Assembly: GCF_014692675.1 (NCBI RefSeq) | Contig: NZ_JABFCZ010000023.1 | Coordinates: 1-64,000, forward strand | DNA from: Roseibium aggregatum | Lineage (GTDB): Bacteria > Pseudomonadota > Alphaproteobacteria > Rhizobiales > Stappiaceae | Reading direction: 5' to 3' | DNA length: 64,000 nt | Shown: one piece after another, positions 16,525-26,741 of the stretch | Position numbering within the stretch: the stretch's first letter is position 1 | Layout: each line of letters begins with the position of its first letter | Made by a program: the position numbers and the translations under genes | Notes under the pieces: model-generated | What the model was told of the DNA's origin: nothing | The model's database searches: none | The model's input: the letters and a program-made list of their open reading frames with translations, nothing else

Positions 16525-18391
16525 ACGCTCCACCGCCGGGACAGGCAGCGAAGACACAGATAAGGAAATCGAGGCCCGCGCGGCACTGGTCGCCCGCGGC
16601 GGTGTCGCGGAACTTGGCGGCGGCGCGCTGTCGGTTACGCTGAGCGAAGGGCTGGTCCTCGGCCTTCTGGCGCAGGGGGTGCGGACCTGGTTCGCGATCT
16701 TCGGCCACGGCTCGACCGATCTTGGCGAGGCGCTTCGGATCTACGACGCGGCGGGTGCCCTGAAAGTCGTCAACTGCCGCAACGAGGTCGAGATGGCCCA
16801 TGCAGCGACCGCGCACGCCTGGGTCTACGGCGAGACGCCTGCCGTCATCACCTCGATCGGGCCTGGCGCGCTTCAGGCCATGGCAGGATCGCTGGCTGCG
16901 GCGTCGAACGGGGTCGGCGTCTACCACATCTACGGTGACGAGACGACGCGCGGCGAGGGCTACAATATGCAGCAGATCCCGAAACCCCAGCAGGGGCTCT
17001 TCGGGCAGATCACCGCGCTGATGGGGCAGAGCTACGTCTTGCACACGCCCGAGGCGCTGCGCGAATGCCTGCGCCGGGGGACGAGCTGCGTCCACCATCC
17101 CTACAAGGCGGGGCCGTTTTACATCCTTGCCCCGATCAACACCCAGCCGCAGCGCATGCGGCTTGCGCTCGGCACCTTGCCGGGGCGGCTGGCGATACCC
17201 GCGCTCGCCCCTGCGGATAGCACGGTCTTCACCGAGGCAGCGCAGCATGTCGCCGAGGCGGGGCGTATCGCGATCAAGGCGGGCGGTGGTACCCGCGCCC
17301 ATGCAGATGCCGTGCGGCGGTTAGCCGAACACCTTCAGGCGCCGGTGGTTCTGTCGCCGGGCTCGACCGGCGTGTTGCCCGACGACCATCCGTTCAACAT
17401 GCATGTCGGTGGCTCTAAAGGGTCGATCAGTGGCAATTACGCGATGGAGCACGCAGATCTCGCGATCTTCATCGGCAGCCGCGCTGTCTGCCAGGCGGAT
17501 TGCTCTGGCACCGGCTGGCCCGCGGCGCGTGCGGTGATCAACATCAACGGCGACATCGACGACGTCAGCCATTATGCTCGCACCGCCGCGCTCGCCGGCG
17601 ACATCGGTGCGGTGATCGACCGGCTGATAGCCGTGACCCCACGGCGCCGGGCGGGCGACTGGCAGCGCGACTGCGCCGCAGCCAAGAGCCGCTGGCAGGA
17701 CCACTGGCGCGCCCGCGTCGGCCACCCGCCAGTCGAGGACGCGGTCTGGGGCCGTCCGGTGCTGACCCAGCCCGCCGCGATTCACCGGGTCGCGGAGTTC
17801 GCCAAGCGTGTCGGCGCGGTGAAATTCTTCGACGCGGGCGACGTGCAGGCGAACGGCTTTCAGGTTGTACGCGACGACGCCCCGAACGAGAGCGTGACCG
17901 AAACCGGCGCCTCCTACATGGGTTTCGCGACCTCGGCGCTGCTCGGGGCGGCGGGCGTCGCGAGACCGCGCTACGGCATCGCATTCACTGGCGACGGCTC
18001 CTTCATGATGAATCCGCAGGTCCTTATCGACGCGGTCGAGCATGGCGTGAAGGGTATGATCGCGCTTTTCGACAACCGTCGGATGGCTGCGATCACCGGG
18101 CTGCAGCTTGCGCAATACGGGCGCGAGTTCCGTACCAACGACCACGTCGCGGTGGATTATGCTCAGCTTGCCGATGCGGTCACCGGGGTGAAGGCAGTGT
18201 TCGGCGGCACCGACGCCGAGACGCTCGACGCGGCGCTGGAAGCCGCGCACGCCCATGACGGGCTTAGCCTCGTGCATATCCCCGTCTACGGCAGTCACGA
18301 CGATTTCGCCGGGATGGGCGCCTACGGAAGCTGGAACGTCGGCAACTGGGTCGAGGCCGTCCAGGCGAACTACGTGCGCCAGAAAATCTGA
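16517..18391 (+). CDS. IolD-like ThDP-dependent hydrolase
   Basis: A 624-residue thiamine-diphosphate enzyme close in length and domain order to IolD, which hydrolyses the C-C bond of a trihydroxycyclohexane-1,2-dione in inositol catabolism. The ThDP-activating Glu is in CRNEVEMAHAA (about 92), and the ThDP/Mg motif GDGSFMMNP...N starts near residue 492. Central TPP_enzyme_M domain about 235-365. It could also be an acetolactate-synthase-like lyase. Placement with a dehydrogenase and dehydratase favours ring opening or keto-acid cleavage. It starts inside the tctA end (ATGCTTGA). Confidence 0.8.
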   Translation: MLERSTAGTGSEDTDKEIEARAALVARGGVAELGGGALSVTLSEGLVLGLLAQGVRTWFAIFGHGSTDLGEALRIYDAAGALKVVNCRNEVEMAHAATAHAWVYGETPAVITSIGPGALQAMAGSLAAASNGVGVYHIYGDETTRGEGYNMQQIPKPQQGLFGQITALMGQSYVLHTPEALRECLRRGTSCVHHPYKAGPFYILAPINTQPQRMRLALGTLPGRLAIPALAPADSTVFTEAAQHVAEAGRIAIKAGGGTRAHADAVRRLAEHLQAPVVLSPGSTGVLPDDHPFNMHVGGSKGSISGNYAMEHADLAIFIGSRAVCQADCSGTGWPAARAVININGDIDDVSHYARTAALAGDIGAVIDRLIAVTPRRRAGDWQRDCAAAKSRWQDHWRARVGHPPVEDAVWGRPVLTQPAAIHRVAEFAKRVGAVKFFDAGDVQANGFQVVRDDAPNESVTETGASYMGFATSALLGAAGVARPRYGIAFTGDGSFMMNPQVLIDAVEHGVKGMIALFDNRRMAAITGLQLAQYGREFRTNDHVAVDYAQLADAVTGVKAVFGGTDAETLDAALEAAHAHDGLSLVHIPVYGSHDDFAGMGAYGSWNVGNWVEAVQANYVRQKI

Positions 18392-18402
18392 GGAAACGCG
18401 AG

Positions 18403-19851
18403 ATGTATCGGGACATTAATCTTTTCATCGCCAACGAATGGCGCGGCGCCTCGGATGGAGCGACGCGGCAGGTGACGGACCCCGCAACCGAGGCTGCGCT
18501 GGGCACGATCCCGGTCGCGACGGTCGAGGACCTTGACGCGGCGCTGGCGGCGGCCGAGCGCGGTTTCGCGGTCTGGCGCCGCACCAATCCGTGGGAGCGC
18601 GGCGCCAAGCTGCGTCGCGTGGCCGAGATCATCCGCGAGGGCGCGGACAACATCGCGCGGCTGATGACGCTTGAGACCGGCAAGCCGTTGGCGGAATCGC
18701 GCGGCGAGGTCGGCGCCGCGGCGGATCAGTTCGAATGGTATGCCGAAGAAACCAAGCGTATCTACGGCCAGACCATCGAATCTCGCGCCACCGACAGCCG
18801 CATGCAGGTGATACTGCAGCCGGTCGGCGTGGTTGCCGCCTTCTCGGCCTGGAACTTCCCGGCGCTGCTGCCGGCCCGCAAAATTGCGGCGGCGCTTGGT
18901 GCGGGCTGCGCGGTGATCGTCAAGCCCGCGGGCGAGACGCCTGCTTCCTGCGCGGCGCTGGTCGCGGCCTGCGAGGCCGCTGGCCTGCCCGAGGGCGCGG
19001 TGAATATGGTGACGGGCAACTCGTCGCTGATAGCGCGCCACTTGATCGGCTCTCCGATCGTGCGCAAGGTCTCTCTCACCGGATCGGTTCCAGTCGGTAA
19101 GGAGATCCTGCACCTCGCCGCCGACGGCGTGAAGAAAGTGTCGATGGAGCTTGGCGGCCACGGCCCGGTCATCGTCTTCGACGACGTGGACCCGGTGCAG
19201 GCGGCTGAAACCTGCGCCACCACCAAGTTCCGCAACTGCGGGCAAGTCTGCATATCGCCCACCCGGTTCTACGTCCACGAAAGTCGCTACGATGCCTTTG
19301 CGGTCCGCTTCGCCGAGGTCGCGAAGGGGCTGAAGCTGGGCAACGGCCTGGAAGAGGGCGTGCAGGTGGGTCCGATGGCCAACCGCCGCGGCATCGATGT
19401 GATCGAGCGTATGGTCGCCGACGCGGTCGAAAAAGGGGCCGAGGTGCTGGCCGGCGGCGCCCGCCCGCGCGACTTGAACGCGGGCTACTTCTTCGAGCCG
19501 ACGGTGCTGGGCCACGTTCCCGACGAGGCGCTGGTAATGACCGAAGAACCCTTCGGCCCGATCGCGCCAATCACCACTTTTCGCGATTACGACGAGGTCA
19601 TCGCCCGCGCTAACGCGCTGCCCTTCGGCCTTGCGGGCTATGTCTTCTCGAACGACCTTGGCCGCGCGACGCGGGCGTGGGAGGACCTCGAGGTCGGCAT
19701 GGTCGGTGTGAATGAGATGCTCCTCGCCACCGCCGAGGCGCCTTTCGGCGGCATCAAGGAAAGCGGCATGGGGCGCGAGGGCGGTTCTTTCGGAATCGGA
19801 GATTACCTCGAGCCAAAATACGTCAAGATGAAACTTGCCCCCACCGTGTAG
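18403..19851 (+). CDS. NAD(P)-dependent aldehyde dehydrogenase
   Basis: A 482-residue ALDH-superfamily enzyme. Catalytic Glu in MELGGHGP (about 249) and Cys in NCGQVCISPTRF (about 283) are present, as are the Rossmann motif LTGSVPVGKEI and C-terminal EEPFGPIAPI. Sequence resembles succinate/alpha-ketoglutarate-semialdehyde dehydrogenases. In this operon it probably converts an aldehyde from the hydrolase/dehydratase steps to the acid. GAGG lies upstream of ATG 18403, 11 bp after the previous stop. Confidence 0.88.
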   Translation: MYRDINLFIANEWRGASDGATRQVTDPATEAALGTIPVATVEDLDAALAAAERGFAVWRRTNPWERGAKLRRVAEIIREGADNIARLMTLETGKPLAESRGEVGAAADQFEWYAEETKRIYGQTIESRATDSRMQVILQPVGVVAAFSAWNFPALLPARKIAAALGAGCAVIVKPAGETPASCAALVAACEAAGLPEGAVNMVTGNSSLIARHLIGSPIVRKVSLTGSVPVGKEILHLAADGVKKVSMELGGHGPVIVFDDVDPVQAAETCATTKFRNCGQVCISPTRFYVHESRYDAFAVRFAEVAKGLKLGNGLEEGVQVGPMANRRGIDVIERMVADAVEKGAEVLAGGARPRDLNAGYFFEPTVLGHVPDEALVMTEEPFGPIAPITTFRDYDEVIARANALPFGLAGYVFSNDLGRATRAWEDLEVGMVGVNEMLLATAEAPFGGIKESGMGREGGSFGIGDYLEPKYVKMKLAPTV

Positions 19852-19863
19852 GACAGGCGCCCG

Positions 19864-21591
19864 ATGAATGATGATGAAACGCGCGGACTTTCCCGCGGCC
19901 TGACCAATTACGGCGATCACGACTTCTCGGTCTACCTGCGGCGCTCCTTCGCATCGTCGATGGGCTATTCGCAGGAAATGCTTAAGAAGCCGATCGTCGG
20001 CATTGCCAATACCTATTCGGGGTTCAACAACTGCCATCGGCACTTCCCCGAGATGGTCGAACACGTGAAGCGCGGCATCCTCCTTGGTGGCGGCCTGCCG
20101 ATCGAGTTTCCAACGATCTCGCTCGGCGAGGTGTTCCTGTCGCCCACGTCGCTGAAGTTCCGCAACCTGATGGCAATGGACACCGAAGAGATGATCCGCG
20201 CACAGCCGATGGACGCGGTGGTGCTGATGGGCGGCTGCGACAAGACGGTGCCTGCTCAACTGATGGGCGCGGCCTCGGCCGACTTGCCGACGGTGCAACT
20301 GATCGGCGGCCCGATGATGACTTCGCGCCATGGCGAGGAACGGCTCGGCGCCTGCACTGATTGCCGCCGTTTCTGGGGCAAGTACCGCGCGACCGAGATC
20401 GACAAGGCCGAGATCGACATGGTCGAAGGACGCCTTGCAACGACCACGGGCACCTGCGCGGTGATGGGCACGGCCTCGACCATGGCCTGCATCAGCGAGA
20501 CGCTGGGCATGGCGCTGCCGGGAACGGCGGCGATCCCCGCAGTCCATGCCGACCGGCTGCGCGCGGCTGAGGCCACGGGGCTGGCCGCTGCGCGGATGAT
20601 CCTGAACCCGATCAGGCCGAGCCAAGTGATCACCGAGAAGTCGGTCGAGAATGCGCTCCGGGTGCTCCTGGCGATCGGCGGATCGACCAACGCGATCATC
20701 CACCTCACCGCGGTGGCGGGGCGGCTGGGCATTCGTATCTCGCTCGACCGGCTGAATGCGCTATCCGATACCACGCCGGTTCTGGTGAACCTGAAACCCG
20801 TGGGCCAAAACTACATGGAGGATTTCTTCTTCGGCGGAGGTGTGGGCGCCGTCATGCGCGAGTTGAAACCGCTTCTGCATCTCGACACGCTCTCGGTGAC
20901 TGGAGAACGGCTGGGCGACCGGCTGGAGCAGGACCCTGGCTATGTCGACCGCCGGGTGATCGCCAGCGCCGAGGCGCCGCTGGAACTTGAGGGGGGGTTG
21001 GTCGCGCTCTTCGGCAACCTCGCACCGCGCGGCGCGATTCTTAAGCGCTCGGCCGCCGATAAGATCCTGTTCGAGAAGGAAGGCCGCGCGGTGGTCTTTA
21101 CGTCGCTGGAAGATCTTGCTGCCCGGGTCGACGATCCCGAACTCAACATCGCGGCCGACGACATCATGGTCCTGCAGAACGCGGGCCCCCGATCGGCCTC
21201 GGGCATGCCGGAGGCAGGCTACCTGCCGATCCCGAAGAAACTGTCGTCGCAGGGGGTGAAGGACATGATTCGCATCTCCGACGCCCGCATGTCGGGCACG
21301 GCCTTTGGTACTATCATTCTGCACGTGGCGCCCGAGGCCTCGATCGGCGGACTGCTGGGTCTCGTGCGCACCGGCGATCGCATCCGCCTGTCCGTCGCAA
21401 AGAAGCGGATCGAGCTCCTGGTTGATGAGGCCGAACTCGACCGGCGCCGGGCGGAATGGACTTCGGACATCGTCCCGCCCGAGCAGCGCCGAGGCTACGA
21501 CCGACTTTACGCGGCGGAGGTGCTTCAGGCCGACGAGGGCTGCGACTTCGCCTTCCTGAAACCGGTAGGGACCGTGGGAGACAATTCGTGA
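19864..21591 (+). CDS. IlvD/Edd-family sugar-acid dehydratase
   Basis: A 575-residue Fe-S dehydratase. Cluster cysteines are visible in FNNCHRHF (about 58), GGCDKTVP (about 125) and [11 protein letters not shown] (about 198); the C-terminal domain carries [22 protein letters not shown]. The arabinonate/xylonate-dehydratase branch of the family fits better than amino-acid IlvD because no branched-chain amino-acid genes are nearby. It removes water from a dihydroxy acid (or similar polyol) to give a 2-keto-3-deoxy product. Its stop overlaps the next start (GTGA). Confidence 0.85.
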   Translation: MNDDETRGLSRGLTNYGDHDFSVYLRRSFASSMGYSQEMLKKPIVGIANTYSGFNNCHRHFPEMVEHVKRGILLGGGLPIEFPTISLGEVFLSPTSLKFRNLMAMDTEEMIRAQPMDAVVLMGGCDKTVPAQLMGAASADLPTVQLIGGPMMTSRHGEERLGACTDCRRFWGKYRATEIDKAEIDMVEGRLATTTGTCAVMGTASTMACISETLGMALPGTAAIPAVHADRLRAAEATGLAAARMILNPIRPSQVITEKSVENALRVLLAIGGSTNAIIHLTAVAGRLGIRISLDRLNALSDTTPVLVNLKPVGQNYMEDFFFGGGVGAVMRELKPLLHLDTLSVTGERLGDRLEQDPGYVDRRVIASAEAPLELEGGLVALFGNLAPRGAILKRSAADKILFEKEGRAVVFTSLEDLAARVDDPELNIAADDIMVLQNAGPRSASGMPEAGYLPIPKKLSSQGVKDMIRISDARMSGTAFGTIILHVAPEASIGGLLGLVRTGDRIRLSVAKKRIELLVDEAELDRRRAEWTSDIVPPEQRRGYDRLYAAEVLQADEGCDFAFLKPVGTVGDNS

Positions 21592-23162
21592 AAATCGGGG
21601 CACCCAAGGAGATCGTTGCCGGCGAGGCCCGGGTGGCGATGACGCCCGACTCGGCGCTGCAATTGCAGAAGCTGGGCTACGACTGCCTGATCGAGGCGGG
21701 CGCGGGCGCGGCAGCCGGGTTCGACGACGCGGCTTATGAGGCGGCGGGGGTGGGGGTCGTAAAGACCGCCGCCGCGCTGTGGCAAGACGCAGACATCGTG
21801 GTCAAGGTCCGCGGGCCCGAACCGGTCGAGGTCAAGCAGCTGAAGAAGGGCCAGACCCTGATTTCTTTCTTCTGGCCGGCCCAGAACGAGGCGCTTCTGG
21901 AAGAGTGCAAGGCCAAGGGTGCCAACGTCATTGCGATGGACATGGTGCCTCGCATCAGCCGCGCCCAGAAGATGGACGCGCTCAGCTCGATGGCGAACAT
22001 AGCCGGATACCGTGCCGTGGTCGAGGCCGCTAGCAACTTCGGCCGCTTCTTCACCGGCCAGGTGACGGCGGCGGGCAAGGTGCCGCCGGCGAAGGTGCTG
22101 ATCGTCGGCGCCGGCGTCGCGGGGCTTGCCGCTATCGGCACCTCGACCAGCCTCGGCGCGATCACCTACGCCTTCGACGTTCGCCCCGAAGTGGCCGAGC
22201 AGATCGAATCGATGGGCGCCGGGTTTGTCTTCCTGGATTTCGAGGAGCAAGCCCAGGACGGCGCCGCGACCGGCGGCTACGCCGCGCCTTCGAGCCCTGA
22301 GTTCCGCGAGAAGCAGCTCGAGAAGTTCCGCGAGCTGGCGCCCCAGATGGACATCGTCATCACCACCGCCCTGATCCCGGGCCGGGACGCGCCCAAGCTG
22401 TGGCTCAGGGACATGGTTGAGATGATGAAGCCTGGTTCGGTCGTGGTCGACCTTGCCGCCGAGAAGAGCGGCAACTGCGACCTGACCGTGATGGATGAGC
22501 GTGTGGTCAGCGACAATGGTGTGATCGTCATCGGCTACACCGACTTCCCGAGCCGCATGGCAACTCAGGCCTCGACGCTTTATGCCAACAATATCCGTCA
22601 CATGATGACCGACCTGACGCCCGAGAAAGACGGCACGGTCGACCATAACATGGAAGACGACGTGATCCGCGGCGCGACCGTGACCTATGAGGGCGAGATT
22701 ACCTTCCCGCCGCCGCCGCCAAAGGTGAAGGCGATCGCGGCGCAGAAGCCGAAGCCCAAGGAAAAGGAGCTGACGCCGGAAGAGCGCAAGGCGCAGGAGT
22801 TCGCCGCCTTCAAGCAGCAGACCAAGAACCAGGTCACGCTGCTGACCATCGGTGCGGTGGCGCTGCTTCTTGTCGGCCTCGTCGCGCCCGCCAGCTTCAT
22901 GCAGCACTTCATCGTCTTCGTGCTGAGCTGCTTCATCGGCTTCCAGGTGATCTGGAGCGTCAGTCACAGCCTGCACACTCCGCTGATGGCCGTCACCAAT
23001 GCCATTTCGTCGATCATCATCCTCGGCGCGCTTCTGCAGATTGGGTCCCTTAGCTGGCTGGTGATCCTACTTGGGGGCCTGTCGGTCTTCATGGCCGGGA
23101 TCAATATTTTCGGCGGCTTCCTCGTCACCCGGCGCATGCTCGCCATGTTCCAGAAATCGTAA
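21588..23162 (+). CDS. pntA: NAD(P) transhydrogenase subunit alpha
   Basis: A 524-residue full-length alpha subunit starting at GTG 21588 (MKIGAPKEI), which overlaps the previous TGA. Residues 1-375 form the NAD-binding domain I ([37 protein letters not shown]); after a Pro/Lys-rich linker come about four transmembrane helices (about 425-520). With PntB it couples proton entry to hydride transfer from NADH to NADP. Its presence inside a catabolic operon is unusual; it may recycle NADH from the dehydrogenases. Confidence 0.93.
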   Translation: MKIGAPKEIVAGEARVAMTPDSALQLQKLGYDCLIEAGAGAAAGFDDAAYEAAGVGVVKTAAALWQDADIVVKVRGPEPVEVKQLKKGQTLISFFWPAQNEALLEECKAKGANVIAMDMVPRISRAQKMDALSSMANIAGYRAVVEAASNFGRFFTGQVTAAGKVPPAKVLIVGAGVAGLAAIGTSTSLGAITYAFDVRPEVAEQIESMGAGFVFLDFEEQAQDGAATGGYAAPSSPEFREKQLEKFRELAPQMDIVITTALIPGRDAPKLWLRDMVEMMKPGSVVVDLAAEKSGNCDLTVMDERVVSDNGVIVIGYTDFPSRMATQASTLYANNIRHMMTDLTPEKDGTVDHNMEDDVIRGATVTYEGEITFPPPPPKVKAIAAQKPKPKEKELTPEERKAQEFAAFKQQTKNQVTLLTIGAVALLLVGLVAPASFMQHFIVFVLSCFIGFQVIWSVSHSLHTPLMAVTNAISSIIILGALLQIGSLSWLVILLGGLSVFMAGINIFGGFLVTRRMLAMFQKS

Positions 23163-23174
23163 CGGAGAGAGGGC

Positions 23175-24608
23175 ATGGATTACGGATTCTCCACTGCCGC
23201 ATATGTCGTTGCGGCCGTCCTCTTCATCCTGTCGCTGGGCGGGTTGTCGGGCCAGGAAAGCGCCAAGCGCGCGGTCTGGTACGGCATGTCAGGCATGGCG
23301 CTGGCAGTCATCGCCACGCTGATCGGGCCGGGCTCGGGGCTTTGGTTCCTGTCGCTCGTGCTGATCGCGGGCGGCGGCGCCATCGGCGCCTATGTCGCGG
23401 GCAAGGTTCAGATGACAGAGATGCCGCAGCTCGTCGCCGCGATGCACTCGCTGGTCGGCCTTGCCGCCGTCTTCGTCGGCTACAACGCCTACATCGAGGC
23501 CGCCAACGTCGTCGCGATGAGCCCGGACGAGCTTCACTCGCTGACCGGCTTCGCCGCGATTGTCGCGCACAAGACCCCGGTCGAGCTGTCGATCCTGCGG
23601 GTCGAGCTGTTCCTCGGCGTGTTCATCGGCGCGGTGACCTTCACCGGCTCGATCATCGCCTTCGGCAAGCTGGCGGGCAAGGTGACCTCGAAGGCCACGA
23701 AACTGCCGGGCGGCCACATGCTGAACGCCGCCGCGGCGGGGCTGTCGATCCTGCTGCTGCTGGCCTTCGTGAACGGCGCCGGCTCCTGGGCGCTGATCCT
23801 GATGACGCTGGCCGCCTTCTTCATCGGCTGTCACCTGATCATGGGGATCGGCGGCGCCGATATGCCGGTCGTGGTGTCGATGCTGAACAGCTACTCGGGC
23901 TGGGCCGCGGCCGCGATCGGCTTCTCGCTCGGCAATGACCTCTTGATCGTCACCGGCGCGCTGGTGGGTTCGTCGGGTGCGATCCTGAGCTACATCATGT
24001 GCCAGGCGATGAACCGCTCGTTCATCAGCGTGATCCTCGGTGGCTTCGGCAACACCTCCGGCCCGGCGCAGGAGATAGAGGGCGAGCAGATCGCGATCGA
24101 AGCCGACGGCGTCGCCCAGGCGCTGAAGGTCGCCGACAGCGTGATTATCGTGCCGGGTTACGGCATGGCGGTGGCGCAGGCCCAGCAGGCGGTGTCGGAA
24201 CTGACCCGTAAGCTACGCGCGCAGGGCAAGGAAGTGCGTTTCGCGATCCACCCGGTCGCGGGCCGTCTCCCCGGCCATATGAACGTGCTTCTGGCCGAGG
24301 CCAAGGTACCCTACGACATCGTGCTGGAGATGGACGAGATCAATGAAGACTTCCCGGAAACCGACGTGGTCATCGTCATCGGCTCGAACGACATCGTGAA
24401 CCCGGCGGCGCAGGAGGATCCGAATTCTCCGATCGCCGGTATGCCGGTTTTGGAAGTGTGGAAGGCGAAGCAGGTCTTCGTCTCGAAGCGCGGCCAGGGC
24501 ACCGGCTATTCGGGCATTGAGAACCCGCTATTCTACAAAGAGAACACACGTATGTTCTACGGCGATGCCAAGGCTTCGGTCGACAAGCTTCTGGGGTTGA
24601 TCAACTGA
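23175..24608 (+). CDS. pntB: NAD(P) transhydrogenase subunit beta
   Basis: A 477-residue beta subunit: about eight or nine transmembrane helices (1-260) followed by the NADP-binding domain III with [40 protein letters not shown] and [22 protein letters not shown] lies upstream of ATG 23175 and only 12 bp separate it from pntA. It is the last gene of the plus-strand locus; no clear terminator was found before the IS3 remnants. Confidence 0.95.
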   Translation: MDYGFSTAAYVVAAVLFILSLGGLSGQESAKRAVWYGMSGMALAVIATLIGPGSGLWFLSLVLIAGGGAIGAYVAGKVQMTEMPQLVAAMHSLVGLAAVFVGYNAYIEAANVVAMSPDELHSLTGFAAIVAHKTPVELSILRVELFLGVFIGAVTFTGSIIAFGKLAGKVTSKATKLPGGHMLNAAAAGLSILLLLAFVNGAGSWALILMTLAAFFIGCHLIMGIGGADMPVVVSMLNSYSGWAAAAIGFSLGNDLLIVTGALVGSSGAILSYIMCQAMNRSFISVILGGFGNTSGPAQEIEGEQIAIEADGVAQALKVADSVIIVPGYGMAVAQAQQAVSELTRKLRAQGKEVRFAIHPVAGRLPGHMNVLLAEAKVPYDIVLEMDEINEDFPETDVVIVIGSNDIVNPAAQEDPNSPIAGMPVLEVWKAKQVFVSKRGQGTGYSGIENPLFYKENTRMFYGDAKASVDKLLGLIN

Positions 24609-24686
24609 ACCGTAACGACGCTCAACGTGCGCCCATTTTACCTGTGAAAAGGCTGGGTGGACTTGCCCGGGTTTGGTGGAGAGCTG

Positions 24687-24874
24687 TTAGCTCACTTCTT
24701 GGTCATTTCGCTCGAAGGCGATGGGACTTTTGAAGCCGAGCCATGAATGTCTCCTGACAGAATTATAAACCCGTCGATGAATGTGGCGATGGCATTTTCT
24801 GCTTGTTGCTGGGTCTGCTATCCGATCGACCAAATCAGTTCTGACTTGATGGTCTTGAGGAAGACCTTGACCTG
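24687..24874 (-). pseudogene. IS3-family OrfB C-terminal remnant (degenerate)
   Basis: On the minus strand, KVFLKTIKSELIW and, after a frameshift and an internal stop, RVYNSVRRHSWLGFKSPIAFER match the end of an IS3 OrfB (the usual FYN-RRRHS-LG-KSP-AFE ending). The two pieces lie in different frames, and everything upstream of KVFLKTIK is missing. It is a dead fragment. Confidence 0.75.
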
Positions 24875-25129
24875 TGGGCCTATCAGCGTGGCGTTGAGCT
24901 GGACTTTTCCTGCCCTGGAAAGCCAACGGACAATGCCTTCATCGAGTCGTTCAACGGCAAGTTCAGAACAGAGTGTCTCAACGCTCACTGGTTTCTGACA
25001 CTTGACGACGCCCGTTCGAAAATGGAGGAATGGCGTAAGGACTACAACACCGTCCGTCCCCATAGCGCCATCGGCAACAAACCGCCGATATCGCTCATGA
25101 AAGGCTCATCGGCGGCTTCCGCCCTCTGA
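24875..25129 (+). pseudogene. second IS3-family OrfB C-terminal remnant
   Basis: From WAYQRGVELDF to the TGA at 25127 this plus-strand frame matches the end of a different IS3 OrfB: KPTDNAFIESFNGKFR, ECLNAHWF, DARSKMEEWRKDYN, RPHSAIGNKPP. The N-terminal two thirds are absent. It abuts the opposite-strand remnant at about 24875, so the two truncated copies meet head to head. Confidence 0.85.
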
Positions 25130-25263
25130 GCCGACACCCTCCGAATTTCCGGCCCGGGGCGATCCAAAGACGGGGAGCACGTTACTGGCTCTTATCGATC
25201 CCCAGTCCCTCAAGACGGTTTTAACTGACGAAGCCCTACCAATTGTAGTGAGCAATCGAGTAT

Positions 25264-26427
25264 TTATGCTTCGCCCGGGTCCAAGGTCATTTCCGAGAAG
25301 GCGAACCATTCAAGGCCGGCTGCTTCGGCAGCGCCAAGGTCGCTGAGCGTTGAGCGCATGACCGCAGTTTTATTGCTCTCACCCGTCGGGATATGCTGAA
25401 GGCTGGCGCGAAAACCCTCCAGGAAAGGTGTGGCGGATGCAAGTGGTCCTGCCAGGATTACCTGGGCTGGAATGAGGATTGAGACCAAGGCTGCAATAGC
25501 GACGCCTACTGCTTCGCCAGCTTCGCGAAACGCAGTGGTCGCACGCCGGTCGCCGGAGTTCGCTTGACGGATGGCATGTGGAACGCCAAGGCGCAAGCCG
25601 GTTTGCCCCGAGGCTTCTGCCTGACCCGTGTGGCCGAGCCGGTGCAAAATCGCTTCGGCCGATGCGATGTCGTTGAGAGTTGCCCAAGTGTTTGTATCTG
25701 AATTGAAGTTTCTCGGAACGTTGTTGAGATTGCCTTCGAGCAACGTCGTCGCTGTGGTGTCACTGGATACGATCATGCTGGCATCCAAAGCGAAGCCAGC
25801 GTGAATCATGACACTTGGGAGGGTTGGGCTCTCAAGTGTCTGACGTGTTTCCGCAATATGAAGGGCCTCTGCGATGCTCGAACGGGCAACGGGCGCATCG
25901 AATGCCGCATGAAGGTCGTTTTCCAGGATGTCGAGCCAGGATTCTTGATCTTGCCTCTCACTCGACACGATATCGGGAGAAACGATCATGCTAATTCCTG
26001 CCAAGTGCCCGAAGTGCGTTTCAGGACGCGCTGAAACCCGCGTTATCAACTGATTCGCGTAATCGAGTATTGAGGCACTGGATCTCTTGTCGCCCTGTTC
26101 GATGTCGCCTTCTGCGACCCTTTGGCCGGTAAGATCAACAATCGAAATCTTTTGCTCGTAACGGGATAGGACGATGCAAAGCACGTGCAGTCCGGCGGGA
26201 TTGAGGTAAAGACCGACATTCGGGCGTCCGCGCATTGCAGACCGAGCTGTTGCCTGCTCTACGAGGAATCCTTCGGCGATCAAGTCGCGTGTGATCCGAG
26301 ACAGTTTTGAATCCGTGCTGTTCAACAGGCGGGATAACTCGCGTCTGGAAATGCCTGGAGAGCGACGGACCTCCGATAGCACGCGAGACTTGTTGAAAAT
26401 TTTTAGACGCGAAGAAGTGACAAACAT
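25264..26427 (-). CDS. ROK-family transcriptional regulator
   Basis: A 387-residue NagC/XylR-type repressor: N-terminal winged HTH (about 8-65, RVLSEVRRSPGISRRELSRLLNST) and a ROK domain. The sugar-kinase signatures are degraded (no DxGxT phosphate loop and no CxCGxxGC zinc motif), which points to a pure regulator or altered ligand. ATG 26427 is chosen over the TTG two codons earlier. It diverges from the binding-protein gene at 26742 and probably controls it. Base composition is lower in GC than the preceding operon. Confidence 0.82.
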   Translation of the reverse strand: MFVTSSRLKIFNKSRVLSEVRRSPGISRRELSRLLNSTDSKLSRITRDLIAEGFLVEQATARSAMRGRPNVGLYLNPAGLHVLCIVLSRYEQKISIVDLTGQRVAEGDIEQGDKRSSASILDYANQLITRVSARPETHFGHLAGISMIVSPDIVSSERQDQESWLDILENDLHAAFDAPVARSSIAEALHIAETRQTLESPTLPSVMIHAGFALDASMIVSSDTTATTLLEGNLNNVPRNFNSDTNTWATLNDIASAEAILHRLGHTGQAEASGQTGLRLGVPHAIRQANSGDRRATTAFREAGEAVGVAIAALVSILIPAQVILAGPLASATPFLEGFRASLQHIPTGESNKTAVMRSTLSDLGAAEAAGLEWFAFSEMTLDPGEA

Positions 26428-26673
26428 TATCAAGCTGTCTTGTACAAAAGCGTGTGGGACCTTGTGCGGTATGGCGACGAGAAGATCAATACGCAGTGCA
26501 CGGCATGCCTCGATATGAGAATGAGATGGGCGGGTTCAGAATTTCATCAATTGCTGCACTTTTATTGAGCAAGCTTAATTTGCGGACAAGTGGCCATTTG
26601 ACGCTGAAACATGACAATGGAAAATATATAAATAAAAACAGTAATTTATATTTATTTGCAAAATGAAAATAAA

Positions 26674-26690
26674 TTGGCACAACGCTTGCT
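26674..26690 (+). promoter_or_regulatory. sigma-54-type (-24/-12) promoter
   Basis: TTGGCACAACGCTTGCT matches the sigma-54 consensus YTGGCAC-N5-TTGCW with GG and GC exactly 10 bases apart. It lies 52 bases before the start of the UrtA-like gene in an AT-rich region. Sigma-54/NtrC control is common for urea/amide transporters. A matching activator site was not identified with confidence. Confidence 0.75.
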
Positions 26691-26741
26691 CTCCATAGAT
26701 TGCGTCACGCGGCAATGCCGCCTCAGCATTGGAGCACATTC

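Noticed and set aside
18370-20703. 777-codon minus-strand open frame, and similar long antisense frames at 8290-9315, 10307-11650, 12165-13649, 21525-22976, 33517-35505 and 42044-44128
   Set aside because: They lie antisense to well-supported enzymes in GC-rich DNA, where stop codons are rare in the opposite frames. Their compositions are Arg/His/Asp-rich and no domain is visible.
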